Source: Variovorax ginsengisoli | GTDB lineage: Bacteria; Pseudomonadota; Gammaproteobacteria; Burkholderiales; Burkholderiaceae_C | DNA length: 64,000 nt | Assembly: GCF_006438845.1 (NCBI RefSeq) | Contig: NZ_RCZJ01000005.1 | Location: 218,236-282,235 of the forward strand | Direction: 5' to 3' | Shown: positions 25,952 to 34,671 of the stretch, in pieces | How the letters are laid out: every line of letters begins with the position of its first letter | Numbering within the stretch: the first letter of the stretch is position 1 | Notes under the pieces: model-generated | Told to the model about the DNA's origin: nothing | The model's database searches: none | Seen by the model: the letters and a program-made list of their open reading frames with translations, nothing else | Made by a program: the position numbers and the translations under genes

Positions 25952-27466
25952 CTATCTATTTAACTCGTTTTTTATATTACCGGCAACTCTACCAACTTGT
26001 TCAGAAAAGTTCTTCGCTGCTTCCGGAGAACGAAGCATATGCTGACGGATACGATCGATCTCAATAGGCCGCTGCGCCTGCGGCAATCGATTGAAATCTA
26101 CGACCATCTTCTTGATCAACTCCGGCAACGCTGCCCATTGCTCACCTTGGTCGCCGTAACCATGAGCCTTGATGGCCCGCTTCGAGGCATGCATGCGGAA
26201 GTTACGCAGAATCTCATCGATCTTTCGCCCAGCCTGCGCACGCTCCCCCAGACGTTGCGTGGCAAGCGCCACCATTTCAGGATCCCCGCTTAGAGGCAGC
26301 ATCCGCTCTGCCAACCCAGGGTGATCCTTCTTGATAGCAGCCACAACATGCGGCCCTGGCTTGAACTGAAATTCCCGGCTTAACGCTAAAGACTTGAGCG
26401 CCTTTTGCTCGGCTGCTTCAGCAATGCCAATTTCCTGCTTCAGCGCACCCATTCGCTCTTCGAATTGCTGTCGAGTTCTGCTCGTTGCAAATCGACCTGG
26501 CGGCTTGAGCTGGTCGGCCTCCCGCTTCAGACTCGCTGTATGTTTCGCGTTTCGCTCGGGCACTCCTTCGAGCGACTCTTCCAGTCGTTTTCCCCATTCG
26601 ACCGCGCGCGCACGCTCGGCTGAAATCAACGCGAGGTAATCCGCAAGCTCGTCGATACGATCGGCAAGAGGCACCGCAGGCGCCGGCGCTGCTTTGCGCG
26701 TCATCTTCCCGATGAAGGCTTGGGACAGCGCCTTCAGCCTATCCACGCGCCGTTGAGCGGCCTCGATGGCCTTCTGGATCGTTACGGCTAATGTGCGGTC
26801 CGCACGGGCCGCCAGAACCCGCTCCATGGCAGGAGACTGTGTCTGCACCTGTGCCTGGCCCAGATGGCACTCCGGCTCACGGTCGATGCCCTGATCCTTC
26901 AGGCTCCGATGGTCGACGCGCGCATCGTGCGAGTAACGAGCGAGATGCTCGTTCTGAACCCGTGCCCAGCGCTCACGGGTGACCAGCAAGGCCTCGACGT
27001 TTTCATCTTTGGTCTTGCCGCCGCTTGCCTTCTTGCATCCACCCTTCTCCGGGCTCTTGCCGTTGTAGCGTTTGAAAAACTGCTCCCGCGGCCGCTCGAT
27101 GCCATCAAGGATGCGCTCGGAATACATGATGTGCGCATGCGGCTGCTCGCCACCCTCGAGCGCTGCTCTGGGGTTGTGGATACCCCAGTGAAAGGCGTGC
27201 CTGTCGCCGAGCTCTTCGCGGATGAATTCCTCGACGAGCGATTGGCGCTGCGGTGGCGTCAGTTCGCGCGGCAGCGCGACGACGAGCTCGCGATAGGTGC
27301 TGCCGTTGACGCGCTCGAACTCGTCAGCGGCCTGCCAAAAGGCGCGCGGGCTCTCACCTGCCCATTTGGGCAGGTTTCCGTGACCGACGGACTCCAGGTC
27401 GTCGTCGTCCGGCTTGTTCTTGTGTTTGCCCTCGCGGCCGATGTAATCGGCGTGGGCACCGGACGA
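25952..27466 (-). pseudogene. MobA/MobL-family relaxase, 5'-truncated
   Basis: The open frame spans about 504 codons and reads as a plasmid-mobilisation relaxase. Recognisable pieces are HADYIGREGK, GHGNLPKWA, LPRELTPPQRQSLVEEF and the histidine-metal motif EQPHAHIMYSER. These are followed by RYNGKSPEKGG and a long charged C-terminal helical region. The usual N-terminal strand carrying the catalytic Tyr region is absent. Frame analysis hits TAG at 27467-27469, and the sequence before it does not resemble a relaxase. No plausible start codon precedes the GREGK segment; ATG 27127 would lose the conserved motifs. The 5' end appears to have been lost at the junction with the phosphatase gene. Confidence 0.8.
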
Positions 27467-27491
27467 CTAGCAGTACCTGCGGACCGCCGAT

Positions 27492-28103
27492 TTAGAGAGG
27501 CGGCGTGTACCATCGGCCGGCATCGAAGCTAGCCTCCAGCTGATCAGCATTGAGGATGGGGTATTCGGCATTGAAAATCCAAAGGTTCGCCATCTTCTGC
27601 TGAGCCGTCCAAGTCGGGTGAAGCAGGCTCTGACGGACCGCCTGCATGAACTGCCCATGGCTGAATGCATAGACGAGCGCATCAGCGGGTAGCGCTTCGA
27701 AGCGCTGCAAAGTTCGCCTTACCCGCCCCATCAAGGTTTCGAAACTTTCGGCGCCTGGGCCGTCGCAATGACCCGGATCTGCATTCCCCCAATAGGCTTC
27801 AATGTGAGGAAGGCGCGCTTGACGCGAAGTGCCATTCCATCGGCTGGGTTCCAGGTAAGTGAACTCCTCCATCGGGAGGATCTCTACAGGGACGTCGGGA
27901 AATCGTCGAATCGTCGGCTGAGCTGTGAGATGCGTTCGCAGATAGGGTGACAGCGCTACAAGCGTTGGGCGCTGCGTCCAACTGGCAGCGACGCTTTCAG
28001 CCTGTGCATGACCCAACGAAGTCAGTTCGAGCTTGGACAGATCAAAGCTCGGCACACCCGCATTGCCAGTGCTCTCGCCATGGCGAACAAAAACAACTTT
28101 CAC
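27492..28103 (-). CDS. Histidine phosphatase family protein
   Basis: This 203-residue protein has the phosphoglycerate-mutase-like signature FVRHGES at residues 5-11, the second Arg in SPYLRTH, a Glu in the middle segment and the second catalytic His in AFSHGQFM. Such enzymes dephosphorylate small metabolites or proteins; the substrate is not evident. The start is GTG 28103, preceded by AAGGATTATT; upstream in-frame codons are less likely. Its stop lies only about 25 bases from the broken end of the relaxase remnant. Confidence 0.8.
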   Translation of the reverse strand: MKVVFVRHGESTGNAGVPSFDLSKLELTSLGHAQAESVAASWTQRPTLVALSPYLRTHLTAQPTIRRFPDVPVEILPMEEFTYLEPSRWNGTSRQARLPHIEAYWGNADPGHCDGPGAESFETLMGRVRRTLQRFEALPADALVYAFSHGQFMQAVRQSLLHPTWTAQQKMANLWIFNAEYPILNADQLEASFDAGRWYTPPL

Positions 28104-28282
28104 AATAATCCTTAGAGTCCGCAAGGTTCACGCGGAATGTTTTGCAGGCTTGCTTGAGCAAGCGCCTGGAGCGCGCCAGCGCCATTCAAAACAACTCTTG
28201 AAAAATTATTGTTAGAGTCAGCCTCACCACTTGACGCAAAAGTCAAGTCATTGGATTATAGCGCTTTCATACTGGACATAAA

Positions 28283-28615
28283 ATGGCTACATCTCTCGTC
28301 GATATCAACGCAGAAATCAAGAAGCACGAGGAGCAACTTGCGGCGTTGAGGAAGCAAGCCAGTGATTTTCGCAACCAAGAACTGATTGGCATCATTGACG
28401 ATATTCGCAAGAAAATTGCAGAGTACGGCCTCACTGCTGCAGATCTGAAGCTTTCGAGCCGCGGCCCGAAAACCCGCGCGGTCAAATCCACCGCTCCAGC
28501 CAAGTATCGCGGTCCGAATGGAGAAACTTGGTCAGGCGGCCGTGGGCGCAAACCTGGTTGGGTCATGGAAGCCCTGGCCTCGGGTAAATCGATCTCTGAC
28601 TTCGAGATTAACTAG
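28283..28615 (+). CDS. H-NS histone-like nucleoid protein
   Basis: This 110-residue protein has an N-terminal oligomerisation helix (KKHEEQLAALRKQASDF) and a C-terminal DNA-binding motif with YRGPNGETWSGGRGRKPGWV. This is the H-NS core with the consensus W-S-G-x-G-R-x-P-x-W. H-NS proteins bind AT-rich DNA and silence acquired genes. Its location beside an AT-rich accessory segment fits either a xenogeneic silencer or a mobile-element-borne paralogue. Confidence 0.9.
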   Translation: MATSLVDINAEIKKHEEQLAALRKQASDFRNQELIGIIDDIRKKIAEYGLTAADLKLSSRGPKTRAVKSTAPAKYRGPNGETWSGGRGRKPGWVMEALASGKSISDFEIN

Positions 28616-29026
28616 ACCAAGCGAAACCGAGCGGCGCCTGGAGCGCTCTTGGTTGTTGCGCGATGGGGCTGGATCGACAAAGAACTACAGCTCTTGTTGG
28701 CTCTAGAACTCTAGTAGTTCCCATTCGCAGGCAATGGAGCGGCTGGCCTGCGGAGAGATTTGTGTTATAATACTCTTTGCTCTAAAGCACTGATCAATAA
28801 GTCTGTAGCTTTGAAGGTGTCGGCAGTTACTGCCGATTACTCCACCTTGCAACGCATTCGCCTCGCGGAACCCGCCCGGCTTTTGCAGTGCCCTACGGGT
28901 CGCTGCAAATGTGCACTTCGCACGCTTCGACTATGTGCCGATGAACTGCTCCAGCAGATTCATCGTTTGGCACTCCTCCCAAACGGCGCGCCATTGGTTG
29001 CGCACCTTCACTGAAAGACTCCGCAA
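28616..29026 (+). promoter_or_regulatory. Promoter and long leader of the RNA-binding protein gene
   Basis: An extended -10 element TGTTATAAT lies at 28763-28771 and leaves a leader of about 245 bases before ATG 29027. Inside it, 28881-28908 forms a hairpin: TTTGCAG pairs with CTGCAAA and an inner CCC pairs with GGG around TAC. Long structured leaders are common on cold-inducible RNA-binding genes, so temperature-responsive or self-regulated translation is plausible. No protein gene is supported in the leader. Confidence 0.5.
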
Positions 29027-29374
29027 ATGAGCGTGAAACTCTATGTGGGCAACCTGCCCTTCTCCGTAACCGACGCCAGCCTCAAAAGCAATTTTTCCGA
29101 GTTCGGCCGCGTCTCCTCGGCCAAAGTCATGATGGACCGTGAAACCGGCCGCGCCAAGGGCTTCGGCTTCGTGGAAATGGCCTCTGCTGAAGAGGCCCAG
29201 GCTGCGATTACCGGCCTGAACGGCGTGTCTGTCGATGGACGCGCGATCGTCGTGAACCTGGCGCGCCCTCGCGAAGAAGGCGCAGGTTCGGGTGGCTACA
29301 GTGCGTCGGGCTACGGCGCCAAGCGCACGGACGTTGGCTATGGCAATGGCGGCTTCGGCGGCGGTCGTTACTGA
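29027..29374 (+). CDS. RRM-type RNA-binding protein
   Basis: This 115-residue protein is a single RNA recognition motif. RNP2 is LYVGNL at residues 5-10, RNP1 is KGFGFVEM near residue 45, and a glycine-rich tail follows (GGYSASGYG to GGFGGGRY). These small proteins resemble cold-shock RNA chaperones of cyanobacteria and betaproteobacteria. It is followed 20 bases later by a strong terminator, so it is a single-gene unit behind the promoter near 28766. Confidence 0.94.
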   Translation: MSVKLYVGNLPFSVTDASLKSNFSEFGRVSSAKVMMDRETGRAKGFGFVEMASAEEAQAAITGLNGVSVDGRAIVVNLARPREEGAGSGGYSASGYGAKRTDVGYGNGGFGGGRY

Positions 29375-29393
29375 GCCCAATTGCTGCACCAGG

Positions 29394-29421
29394 AAAGCCG
29401 GCTCTTGTGCCGGCTTTTTTT
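29394..29421 (+). terminator. Rho-independent terminator after the RRM gene
   Basis: AAAGCCGGC (29394-29402) pairs with GCCGGCTTT (29409-29417) around a 6-base loop. A run of T continues to 29421. Confidence 0.92.
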
Positions 29422-29598
29422 CGTCGGCTTGACGTGCGTTTTCAGCTGAAGGCCACCTGGTCGCCATCGACACGCCCCACGATCAGCTCAGTCCAAAGCG
29501 CTTCGAGTGACTACCTCGCACCACGGGTCGGTTTGCAGTGGTACGTAGGCCAGGGTCACTCGATTGTTTCTCCAGCGCGAACAGCACGATCCTTTTTC

Positions 29599-29617
29599 AC
29601 TAGGGTTTTTACCTAGT
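29599..29617. promoter_or_regulatory. ACTAGG-N7-CCTAGT palindrome upstream of a secreted protein gene
   Basis: Six-base inverted arms ACTAGG and CCTAGT flank GTTTTTA. The site is about 145 bases before ATG 29762, a plausible position for a dimeric transcription factor controlling that gene. The cognate regulator is not in view. Confidence 0.4.
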
Positions 29618-29761
29618 TCACGGCGCACAATTCATTCAACAGAGCAGCAGACATCAACGAGTGAAGACGCTGTTCTGGTTGAGCTTGGCACCGAGCGGTG
29701 GCCGCCTCAAGGCGGTGCCCCCGATACCGGTTCGAATCATCCAACTTATCGAAAGAATGAA

Positions 29762-30133
29762 ATGAAGACCTCGAAGATCATTGCTGCAGCCGCCTTGTCC
29801 CTCCTTGCCGCTGTCGGCGCCCAAGCAGAAACCTATGAAGGTGTGCTGACCGTGAACTCGGTCGCCAGCCGCGCCGACGTGGACGCACAGGCGCGCGCCA
29901 CCGCACGCGCCGGCAACATCTACGCAGACGCTGCGTACGCTGGCGTGGCACCCGCATTGACTGCCAGCACCGATCGCGCCTTGGTGCGCAGCCAAGCCGT
30001 GCAGACTGCACGTCTGGGCAACATCTACGGTGAACAGGCCTCCGCCGGCGTGCTGTCGGTGCGTGGGGGCGACGTGGACCGCGCCACGGCACGTGCTGAA
30101 GCTCGCGCTGCGAGCCGCGCCCCAATTCTGTAA
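29762..30133 (+). CDS. Small exported protein with internal repeats
   Basis: This 123-residue protein has a clear signal peptide (MKTSKIIAAAALSLLAAVGAQA, cleavage after residue 22). The mature part holds two and a half copies of a roughly 38-residue unit. SRADVDAQARATARAGNIYAD and DRALVRSQAVQTARLGNIYGE are followed by AYAGV and ASAGV; a partial third copy starts DRATARAEARAA. No enzyme motif is visible, so the role in the periplasm is unknown. I recall the family in Variovorax relatives. The start was chosen because it gives the signal peptide. Confidence 0.8.
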   Translation: MKTSKIIAAAALSLLAAVGAQAETYEGVLTVNSVASRADVDAQARATARAGNIYADAAYAGVAPALTASTDRALVRSQAVQTARLGNIYGEQASAGVLSVRGGDVDRATARAEARAASRAPIL

Positions 30134-30162
30134 TCGCCGCGCCGACTCGTCGTCCTGAAAAG

Positions 30163-30195
30163 AGCCCGTCACCCGAAAGGTGCCGGGCTTTTCTT
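30163..30195 (+). terminator. Rho-independent terminator after the exported repeat protein
   Basis: AGCCCG pairs with CGGGCT, and an inner CACC pairs with GGTG around a CGAAA loop, with one mismatch between the two helices. It is followed by TTTTCTTTT. Confidence 0.85.
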
Positions 30196-30540
30196 TTGGG
30201 CGCTCGGTGCGTGCAGCCATGGATTTACTGTCACGTTCTCCGCTCGCAATCACTGCACGCTCCGCTATCGATCGAACTGGCAGCTGGACTAGATCTTGGC
30301 CGCGGCCGACAGCTCTGGATCGAAACATCCAGTGCCCTGCCAATGCCGACCAACGGCGATTTCGATTTCAACGAGGCTCGGCCTCGAGCCTGGCGGTCGC
30401 CTGATGTCCTGTGCTTTTTTTCACAGCACTGTAGCCATCGACGCTGGCAAACCCTGACGCAAGAAAGTGAACCTCAGAGAAAAACTGACGGTCGAACCGA
30501 AGCGTTTGCGACGTGCAACGCGGTACCCAAGGAGACCGGA

Positions 30541-30720
30541 ATGACCCTCGAAGCGATGACCTTTGCCAGTGAGACCCATGACGAGATCCTCGATCACCAG
30601 CTGACCGATGAATACGCGGCAGCGCTCCAGGCGATGGAGCGGGGCGAGCCCGAAGCACGCGCCCGCGTGCTTGATGCCTACGCACAGGTGCTGGCCCGAT
30701 CCAGCCAGTACGGACGCTGA
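30541..30720 (+). CDS. Small hypothetical protein, LTDEY family
   Basis: This 59-residue protein has AAGGAG six bases before its ATG. It contains LTDEYAAALQAMERGEPEARARVLDAY. The same core (LTDEY, a Q-A pair, REP, ARM) recurs in the 97-residue protein encoded at 35537-35830, so the two are paralogues. It has no membrane segment and no recognisable domain. Confidence 0.65.
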   Translation: MTLEAMTFASETHDEILDHQLTDEYAAALQAMERGEPEARARVLDAYAQVLARSSQYGR

Positions 30721-30736
30721 GCGCCTCTTCGACGCT

Positions 30737-31048
30737 TTAACGCTCGGCGACGCCGAAGTGCTGGAAGTAGCGCTCGTTCCATCCAGCTACCCACGCATCT
30801 ATGGCGCGCTGAAATTCCGCGTCTGTGGCGATTTCCTCAGGGATTGGTGAGCCACATCGCAGCACCGTTGGTGGCAGCGTTCCAAGTGGCTTCGCTGGCA
30901 CGTCAACGTCGGCCGCTGGTAGCGCCTCCAGGTACTGCTTACCCGGGAGAAAGGAAAATGGCATAGGCGAGAGTGTAGGTGCGCGCCTACAAGCCCCGCA
31001 TGTCTTTTGCTGCATTTCCTCACAATGCGCACAACCATGCTGAGGCAT
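30737..31048 (-). CDS. Hypothetical protein with Cys pairs
   Basis: A 103-residue candidate starting MPQHGCAHCEEMQQKTCGACR, which offers two CxxC pairs that could bind zinc. The rest is Pro-rich and then a helix near AIDAWVAGWNERYFQHFG. ATG 31048 is used because it precedes the Cys cluster; an earlier in-frame ATG exists at 31096. No clear ribosome-binding site is seen, so this is moderate support only. Confidence 0.45.
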   Translation of the reverse strand: MPQHGCAHCEEMQQKTCGACRRAPTLSPMPFSFLPGKQYLEALPAADVDVPAKPLGTLPPTVLRCGSPIPEEIATDAEFQRAIDAWVAGWNERYFQHFGVAER

Positions 31049-31208
31049 GCCTTGCCGCAAGAAGCTCATCCAGGAACTGTCCAAAGACGAAGGCAAGCGT
31101 CAGCCATCGCCTGCCTCGTGGCTTGCCCAGCTGGACATGAAAGCCAAGGGCCTGCCGAGGCCCGATGAAGGTTTGAACTCACTAGCCCCTGCCGCCTCTG
31201 AAGAAAAC

Positions 31209-31439
31209 ATGACCCAACTTCGACACCTCTCCCTGACCGTTGAAGAGCATGACCACGACGATTTCTTCTGGACGATCTTGGAGACCATGACCGATCAAAC
31301 GGGTTGGGCCGAGCATTCGTCGGCGGTGCACGGCCATCGGACGTGGAAGCAGGCATGGAATGAAGGCATCGTTGAGTACCTGAAGCTTGTGAAAGACCCA
31401 CGCATTGGGCCGCGCTTCAGGGCCGCTGCGCCAACGTAG
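31209..31439 (+). CDS. Small hypothetical protein
   Basis: A 76-residue acidic/aromatic protein (MTQLRHLSLTVEEHDHDDFFW, then YLKLVKDPRIGPRF). Unrecognised, but the sequence looks like a folded protein rather than a shadow frame. The frame stays open upstream to ATG 31047, which would add 54 mostly polar residues. The shorter form is preferred because the conserved-looking part begins here. Confidence 0.5.
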   Translation: MTQLRHLSLTVEEHDHDDFFWTILETMTDQTGWAEHSSAVHGHRTWKQAWNEGIVEYLKLVKDPRIGPRFRAAAPT

Positions 31440-31515
31440 CCCCTACGTTCGCCCGTCGTGCTGCCGGCGCGTCGGCCGACCGGCTCGCCTCTCGGCGCCG
31501 ACACATACTGCGAGC

Positions 31516-32253
31516 ATGTGTGCACGCTACGAATCGCCCCTTCGCTTCCTTTTCGTGGATCACGATGGGGTGGGCGTCGAGATTGACTCGCCAGTTCAGG
31601 ACGAACTTTTCCCACGGAAAGAGGGCTATTTTGTGCGGCGGCCGCTGGCGGCGGACACCGGCGATGACGCGGTGCCGCGCGTAGAGCCCGTCACCGGTCG
31701 ATGGGGCCTGATCTCTCGGCTCACGCGCCCCGACAACCTGGCCAACGCGGAGAAGCTCGCCACTCACAACGCACGCGATGACCGCGTGGCCAAGTCCTTC
31801 ACCTTCGGCAACGCCTGGCGCAAGGCCCAGCACTGCATCGTGCCGGCGCAGGCCTTCTGGGAGCCCGACTGGCGCACCGGGGCGCACATCCCGACGCGGT
31901 TCACAGCCGTCGACGGCGAGCCCTTCGGCATCGCCGGGCTCTGGGACACGTACAAGGACGAAAGCGGCGCACTGCGCGAGAGCTACACGATGCTCACGAC
32001 GAACGCGGACACGCACCCGCTGCTGCGCGACTACCACCGGATCAAGGACGAGAAACGCATGCTGGTCTTGCTGCCGCGCGCCCAGTGGGCTGAGTGGCTT
32101 GATGCACCAGTCGACAGTTCAGTAGGCTTCGTCAGCCAGTACCCGGCTGAACGCATGACCGCCACGGGGCATCCTGCAGCGCCGAAGACCAAGGCGGTGC
32201 CGGCGAAGCGCGCAGCGCCGAAGCCACTGCCGATCCAAGGCGAGCTGCTGTGA
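31516..32253 (+). CDS. SRAP-domain protein (YedK/HMCES family)
   Basis: This 245-residue protein begins MCARYES. After removal of Met, Cys2 is the catalytic residue that links covalently to abasic sites in single-stranded DNA, protecting replication forks. Other family signatures are WGLIS, NARDDRVA near the Asn ligand, CIVPAQAFWEPDW and the late catalytic His region in ADTHPLLRDYH. The tail after residue 215 is Lys/Pro/Ala-rich and probably disordered. ATG 31516 is fixed by the need for Cys at position 2. Confidence 0.92.
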   Translation: MCARYESPLRFLFVDHDGVGVEIDSPVQDELFPRKEGYFVRRPLAADTGDDAVPRVEPVTGRWGLISRLTRPDNLANAEKLATHNARDDRVAKSFTFGNAWRKAQHCIVPAQAFWEPDWRTGAHIPTRFTAVDGEPFGIAGLWDTYKDESGALRESYTMLTTNADTHPLLRDYHRIKDEKRMLVLLPRAQWAEWLDAPVDSSVGFVSQYPAERMTATGHPAAPKTKAVPAKRAAPKPLPIQGELL

Positions 32254-32273
32254 TCGGCGTTTCCTAACGCCGA

Positions 32274-32405
32274 TCAGGTGCTTGGCATCAGCCAAGCGAA
32301 CACCACCGTTGCCATTGCGACCGAAACGTACAACGGTAGCTCGATGTGCCACGGCCAGGCGTCGTCGTAGTCACCCATGGTCCACTTGCTCCCTAGATTT
32401 CTCAT
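32274..32405 (-). CDS. Very small membrane protein
   Basis: A 43-residue peptide ending in one hydrophobic helix (LPLYVSVAMATVVFAWLMP). An internal ATG at codon 10 (MGDYDD) has GGGAG upstream and may be the true start, leaving 34 residues. Unrecognised; support is the membrane segment and the ribosome-binding site. Confidence 0.4.
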   Translation of the reverse strand: MRNLGSKWTMGDYDDAWPWHIELPLYVSVAMATVVFAWLMPST

Positions 32406-32479
32406 AACGTCCTTGTTGAGCCCGCTGGTACGGTGCAAGCGGGCGCCCGGATTCAAGAGATGGGAAGCAGATCCTTCAG

Positions 32480-32686
32480 CTATGCGTCTCCAAGCGCTCT
32501 GCGCCCAAGCGCCGTGATGGCATGGACCGTCGCCGGCTCTATGGGGAAGCCAAAGCGCCACGTCGGGACGTTGGCCTCAACATGCCCATGCGCCTTGAGC
32601 ACCCGGATTTTTTCAATGTCGTCCAGGTCCTCGAAGGCCCGTGGCAACGGCGCTTGCGCCAGCTCGGCAAGCAATTTCATCGGCAT
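32480..32686 (-). CDS. Small hypothetical protein of 68 residues
   Basis: The protein reads as a compact helical domain (LLAELAQAPLPRAFEDLDDIEKI) and then a GFPIEPATVHAITALGRRAL segment. AGGGGA precedes ATG 32686 by eight bases. I do not recognise the family. Confidence 0.5.
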   Translation of the reverse strand: MPMKLLAELAQAPLPRAFEDLDDIEKIRVLKAHGHVEANVPTWRFGFPIEPATVHAITALGRRALGDA

Positions 32687-32759
32687 GTTGGTGTCCCCTG
32701 TTTGCCTTCGGAAACGCCGGAAGCTTGAAGCCGTTGACCCGTGCGCAGAATGCGCGCCT

Positions 32760-32990
32760 TCAGCCTACATTCCCTCGCATTTCCTCAATCCTCGCTAGCA
32801 GCATCCGTCGCGTCTTGCGAAGGGTGGCAAGCGTCATGTGTGCAAGTTCGAGTGCCACCTGATCTTCTCTAAGAGGGAGCTGCTTTGCCGGCTCGATCTG
32901 AGCCATCAGCAAGCACGTCATCCGGTCCATTTTCTCGATTCGCGTTTCAAGCTCATCCAAGGCCGCGAGCAGAGTCGCCAAGGTTTCCAT
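32760..32990 (-). CDS. Small helical protein, copy 1 of a duplicated pair
   Basis: This 76-residue protein is almost entirely helix: LDELETRIEKMDRMTC, then DQVALELAHMTLATLRKTRRMLLARIEEMRG. The protein at 38756-38977 matches it across its length. The duplication includes the upstream DNA. The heptad-like pattern suggests a two-helix hairpin or dimer. Function unknown. Confidence 0.65.
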   Translation of the reverse strand: METLATLLAALDELETRIEKMDRMTCLLMAQIEPAKQLPLREDQVALELAHMTLATLRKTRRMLLARIEEMRGNVG

Positions 32991-33137
32991 GTCATGCCTC
33001 CCTGCTGCCGGCACCGTGCTCACGGCGGGATCCCGAAAGCGGATTGTGGGCCGGGATGGTTGCGATGTCAGCGGCGGTCGACACAGCGATTCGTCGTGCC
33101 GATATGGCATCCTGCGAGCGGCCGCTTTTCGGCCAGG
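32760..33137. repeat. Duplicated block, copy 1 (partner at 38756-39120)
   Basis: The block comprises the small helical-protein gene and about 145 bases of its upstream DNA. It ends in the motif CCTGCGAGCGGCCGCTTTTC. Copy 2 holds the same order with scattered substitutions, so the duplication is not recent. The terminal motif also recurs at the IS30 insertion site. Confidence 0.7.
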
Positions 33138-33246
33138 AGCAGACGCTCCATCAACGTTCAGAACTTAATGGCCTAACGAGCCGCGCGGCAGGCCTCTTCG
33201 TTCGCGACGCGATTCAGAAGAGGCCTGCACGAGGTGCTGTAAGACG

Positions 33247-34671
33247 TCAATCGAAGCTCACGCGCGTGGCGATCAAAACATCGTTGACGATGCGATCGCC
33301 ATTGATACTGACCTTGGTCCCATTTCCTAGGTTCGCCGCCGTGCCGTTGACGAACTGAACCCCTGGTCCTGAAGCGTCGACTTGCTGCCCCTTCACCTTG
33401 AAGTCGGCGGCGGATTTGAACGCACCGATCGTGCCCATGGCAGTGAATGAGGCTGCGCTTGCGCCGCCCGGGGTTTTCTTGATCTTGATCTTGGTGGCCA
33501 CCAACACGCCGTTGGCAACGGTGCCGGCTACATCGAGCTCGACGCCATTGGCGATGGCTGCCAACGGACCACCGGAGACCTGCGCCGACGAGGCGTCTAC
33601 CGGCGTTCCCAGCACCCGGAAACTGCGGGCCGCAACGAAGTCGGTGACCACGCCTCCCAGCTGGCGGCGCGTGCCATCGCGCAGCGAGACCGGGTACCAG
33701 AGCTCGACCGTTGCTGCTTGCAGCACAGGGGAAGTAGGCTGCACATTTCCTCGCACTCGGACGTTCACACCGGCAGCCAGGGCCGCAGGGGCGGCATTCT
33801 GTTTGAACTCGACTGTCAGACCGCCGAGCACGAAGCGTCGATTGCCACTGTCGAGGTTCTGCACGGTGCCCGTGATGATGGGTGAGCTGGCGGGCTGCTG
33901 TTCGACGCGGGTCGCGCGCAGCATACCTGCGCCTGCAGGCAGGCCCCACACCTGAACGGTCATGCCAGGCGTCACTGCACTCAGGCCCGAGATATTGCCC
34001 CAGACGGTGGTCGAGTCAGTGTTGATGGTTGTGCCCAGTACCACGAGGTTCCCGCTGTTCACATCTACCGACACGACTGTCCCGCGGGCATCGGCGGCTG
34101 ACTCGACCTCGGTGGCGATACCAGCAGTGAAGTCTGCATTGGTCGGGCCGTTCACCTTCGCAGTCATGCCAAGCTGCAGCACCGGCGCGTCGCGTAGCTT
34201 CAGCACGGCCGAGTCGGTGTTGTAGCGCACACCGTTGACGATGATGCTGGCTACGCCGCCGACGCCGCCCACGCCCGAATCGCCGCTGTCCCCCGCAGAG
34301 GCCGAGGCGCCTGTTCCGCCCGAGCCCACGCCGCCGGTGTCGCCTGCCGATGCTGATGCGCCTGTGCCGCCGGACCCTACGCCGCCTGCCGACGCGGTCG
34401 CACCGCCGCCATCGGAGCTGCCGTTCGAACCGCCAGAAGTGCCTGCGCTCGATCCGGAACCGCCAGGCCCGCCGTCGCTGACGGACTGGGCAGCGAAACC
34501 CCAGTCGGGCGCGCTGGCGGACGTGAATGCAAGCGCGCCGGAGGAAGCCTGACCGGCAGAATTGACGCCGCTGTCTCCACTGCTACCGCCGCCGCCGCCA
34601 CCACCGCCGCCACAGGACACTACGAGTGCCGTCGACATGGCCAAAAGGCCGGGAAGGAGAAAACTTTTCAT
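33247..34671 (-). CDS. DUF5666-domain lipoprotein
   Basis: This 474-residue protein has a lipoprotein signal peptide with lipobox VVSC (Cys about residue 20), followed by a polyglycine run. A long Gly/Ser/Ala-rich low-complexity region (to about residue 150) contains tandem copies of GASASAGD. The rest is a series of small beta domains of the DUF5666 type (VNGVRYNTDSAVL, LGMTAKVNG, VQVWGLP, VRVRGNVQ). It should be membrane-anchored in the periplasm or on the surface. It overlaps the DUF6502 gene by four bases, a pairing I recall elsewhere. Function unknown. Confidence 0.85.
   Translation of the reverse strand: MKSFLLPGLLAMSTALVVSCGGGGGGGGGSSGDSGVNSAGQASSGALAFTSASAPDWGFAAQSVSDGGPGGSGSSAGTSGGSNGSSDGGGATASAGGVGSGGTGASASAGDTGGVGSGGTGASASAGDSGDSGVGGVGGVASIIVNGVRYNTDSAVLKLRDAPVLQLGMTAKVNGPTNADFTAGIATEVESAADARGTVVSVDVNSGNLVVLGTTINTDSTTVWGNISGLSAVTPGMTVQVWGLPAGAGMLRATRVEQQPASSPIITGTVQNLDSGNRRFVLGGLTVEFKQNAAPAALAAGVNVRVRGNVQPTSPVLQAATVELWYPVSLRDGTRRQLGGVVTDFVAARSFRVLGTPVDASSAQVSGGPLAAIANGVELDVAGTVANGVLVATKIKIKKTPGGASAASFTAMGTIGAFKSAADFKVKGQQVDASGPGVQFVNGTAANLGNGTKVSINGDRIVNDVLIATRVSFD

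Noticed and set aside
29730..29738. GTTCGAATC identical to the tRNA T-loop, considered as the right attachment site
   Set aside because: The match is only 9 bases and does not extend into the rest of the tRNA 3' end.
34230..34560. Repetitive GC-rich stretch considered as a repeat array
   Set aside because: It is the Gly/Ser/Ala-rich low-complexity part of the DUF5666 lipoprotein in frame, not a CRISPR or intergenic repeat. I saw no CRISPR array in the window.
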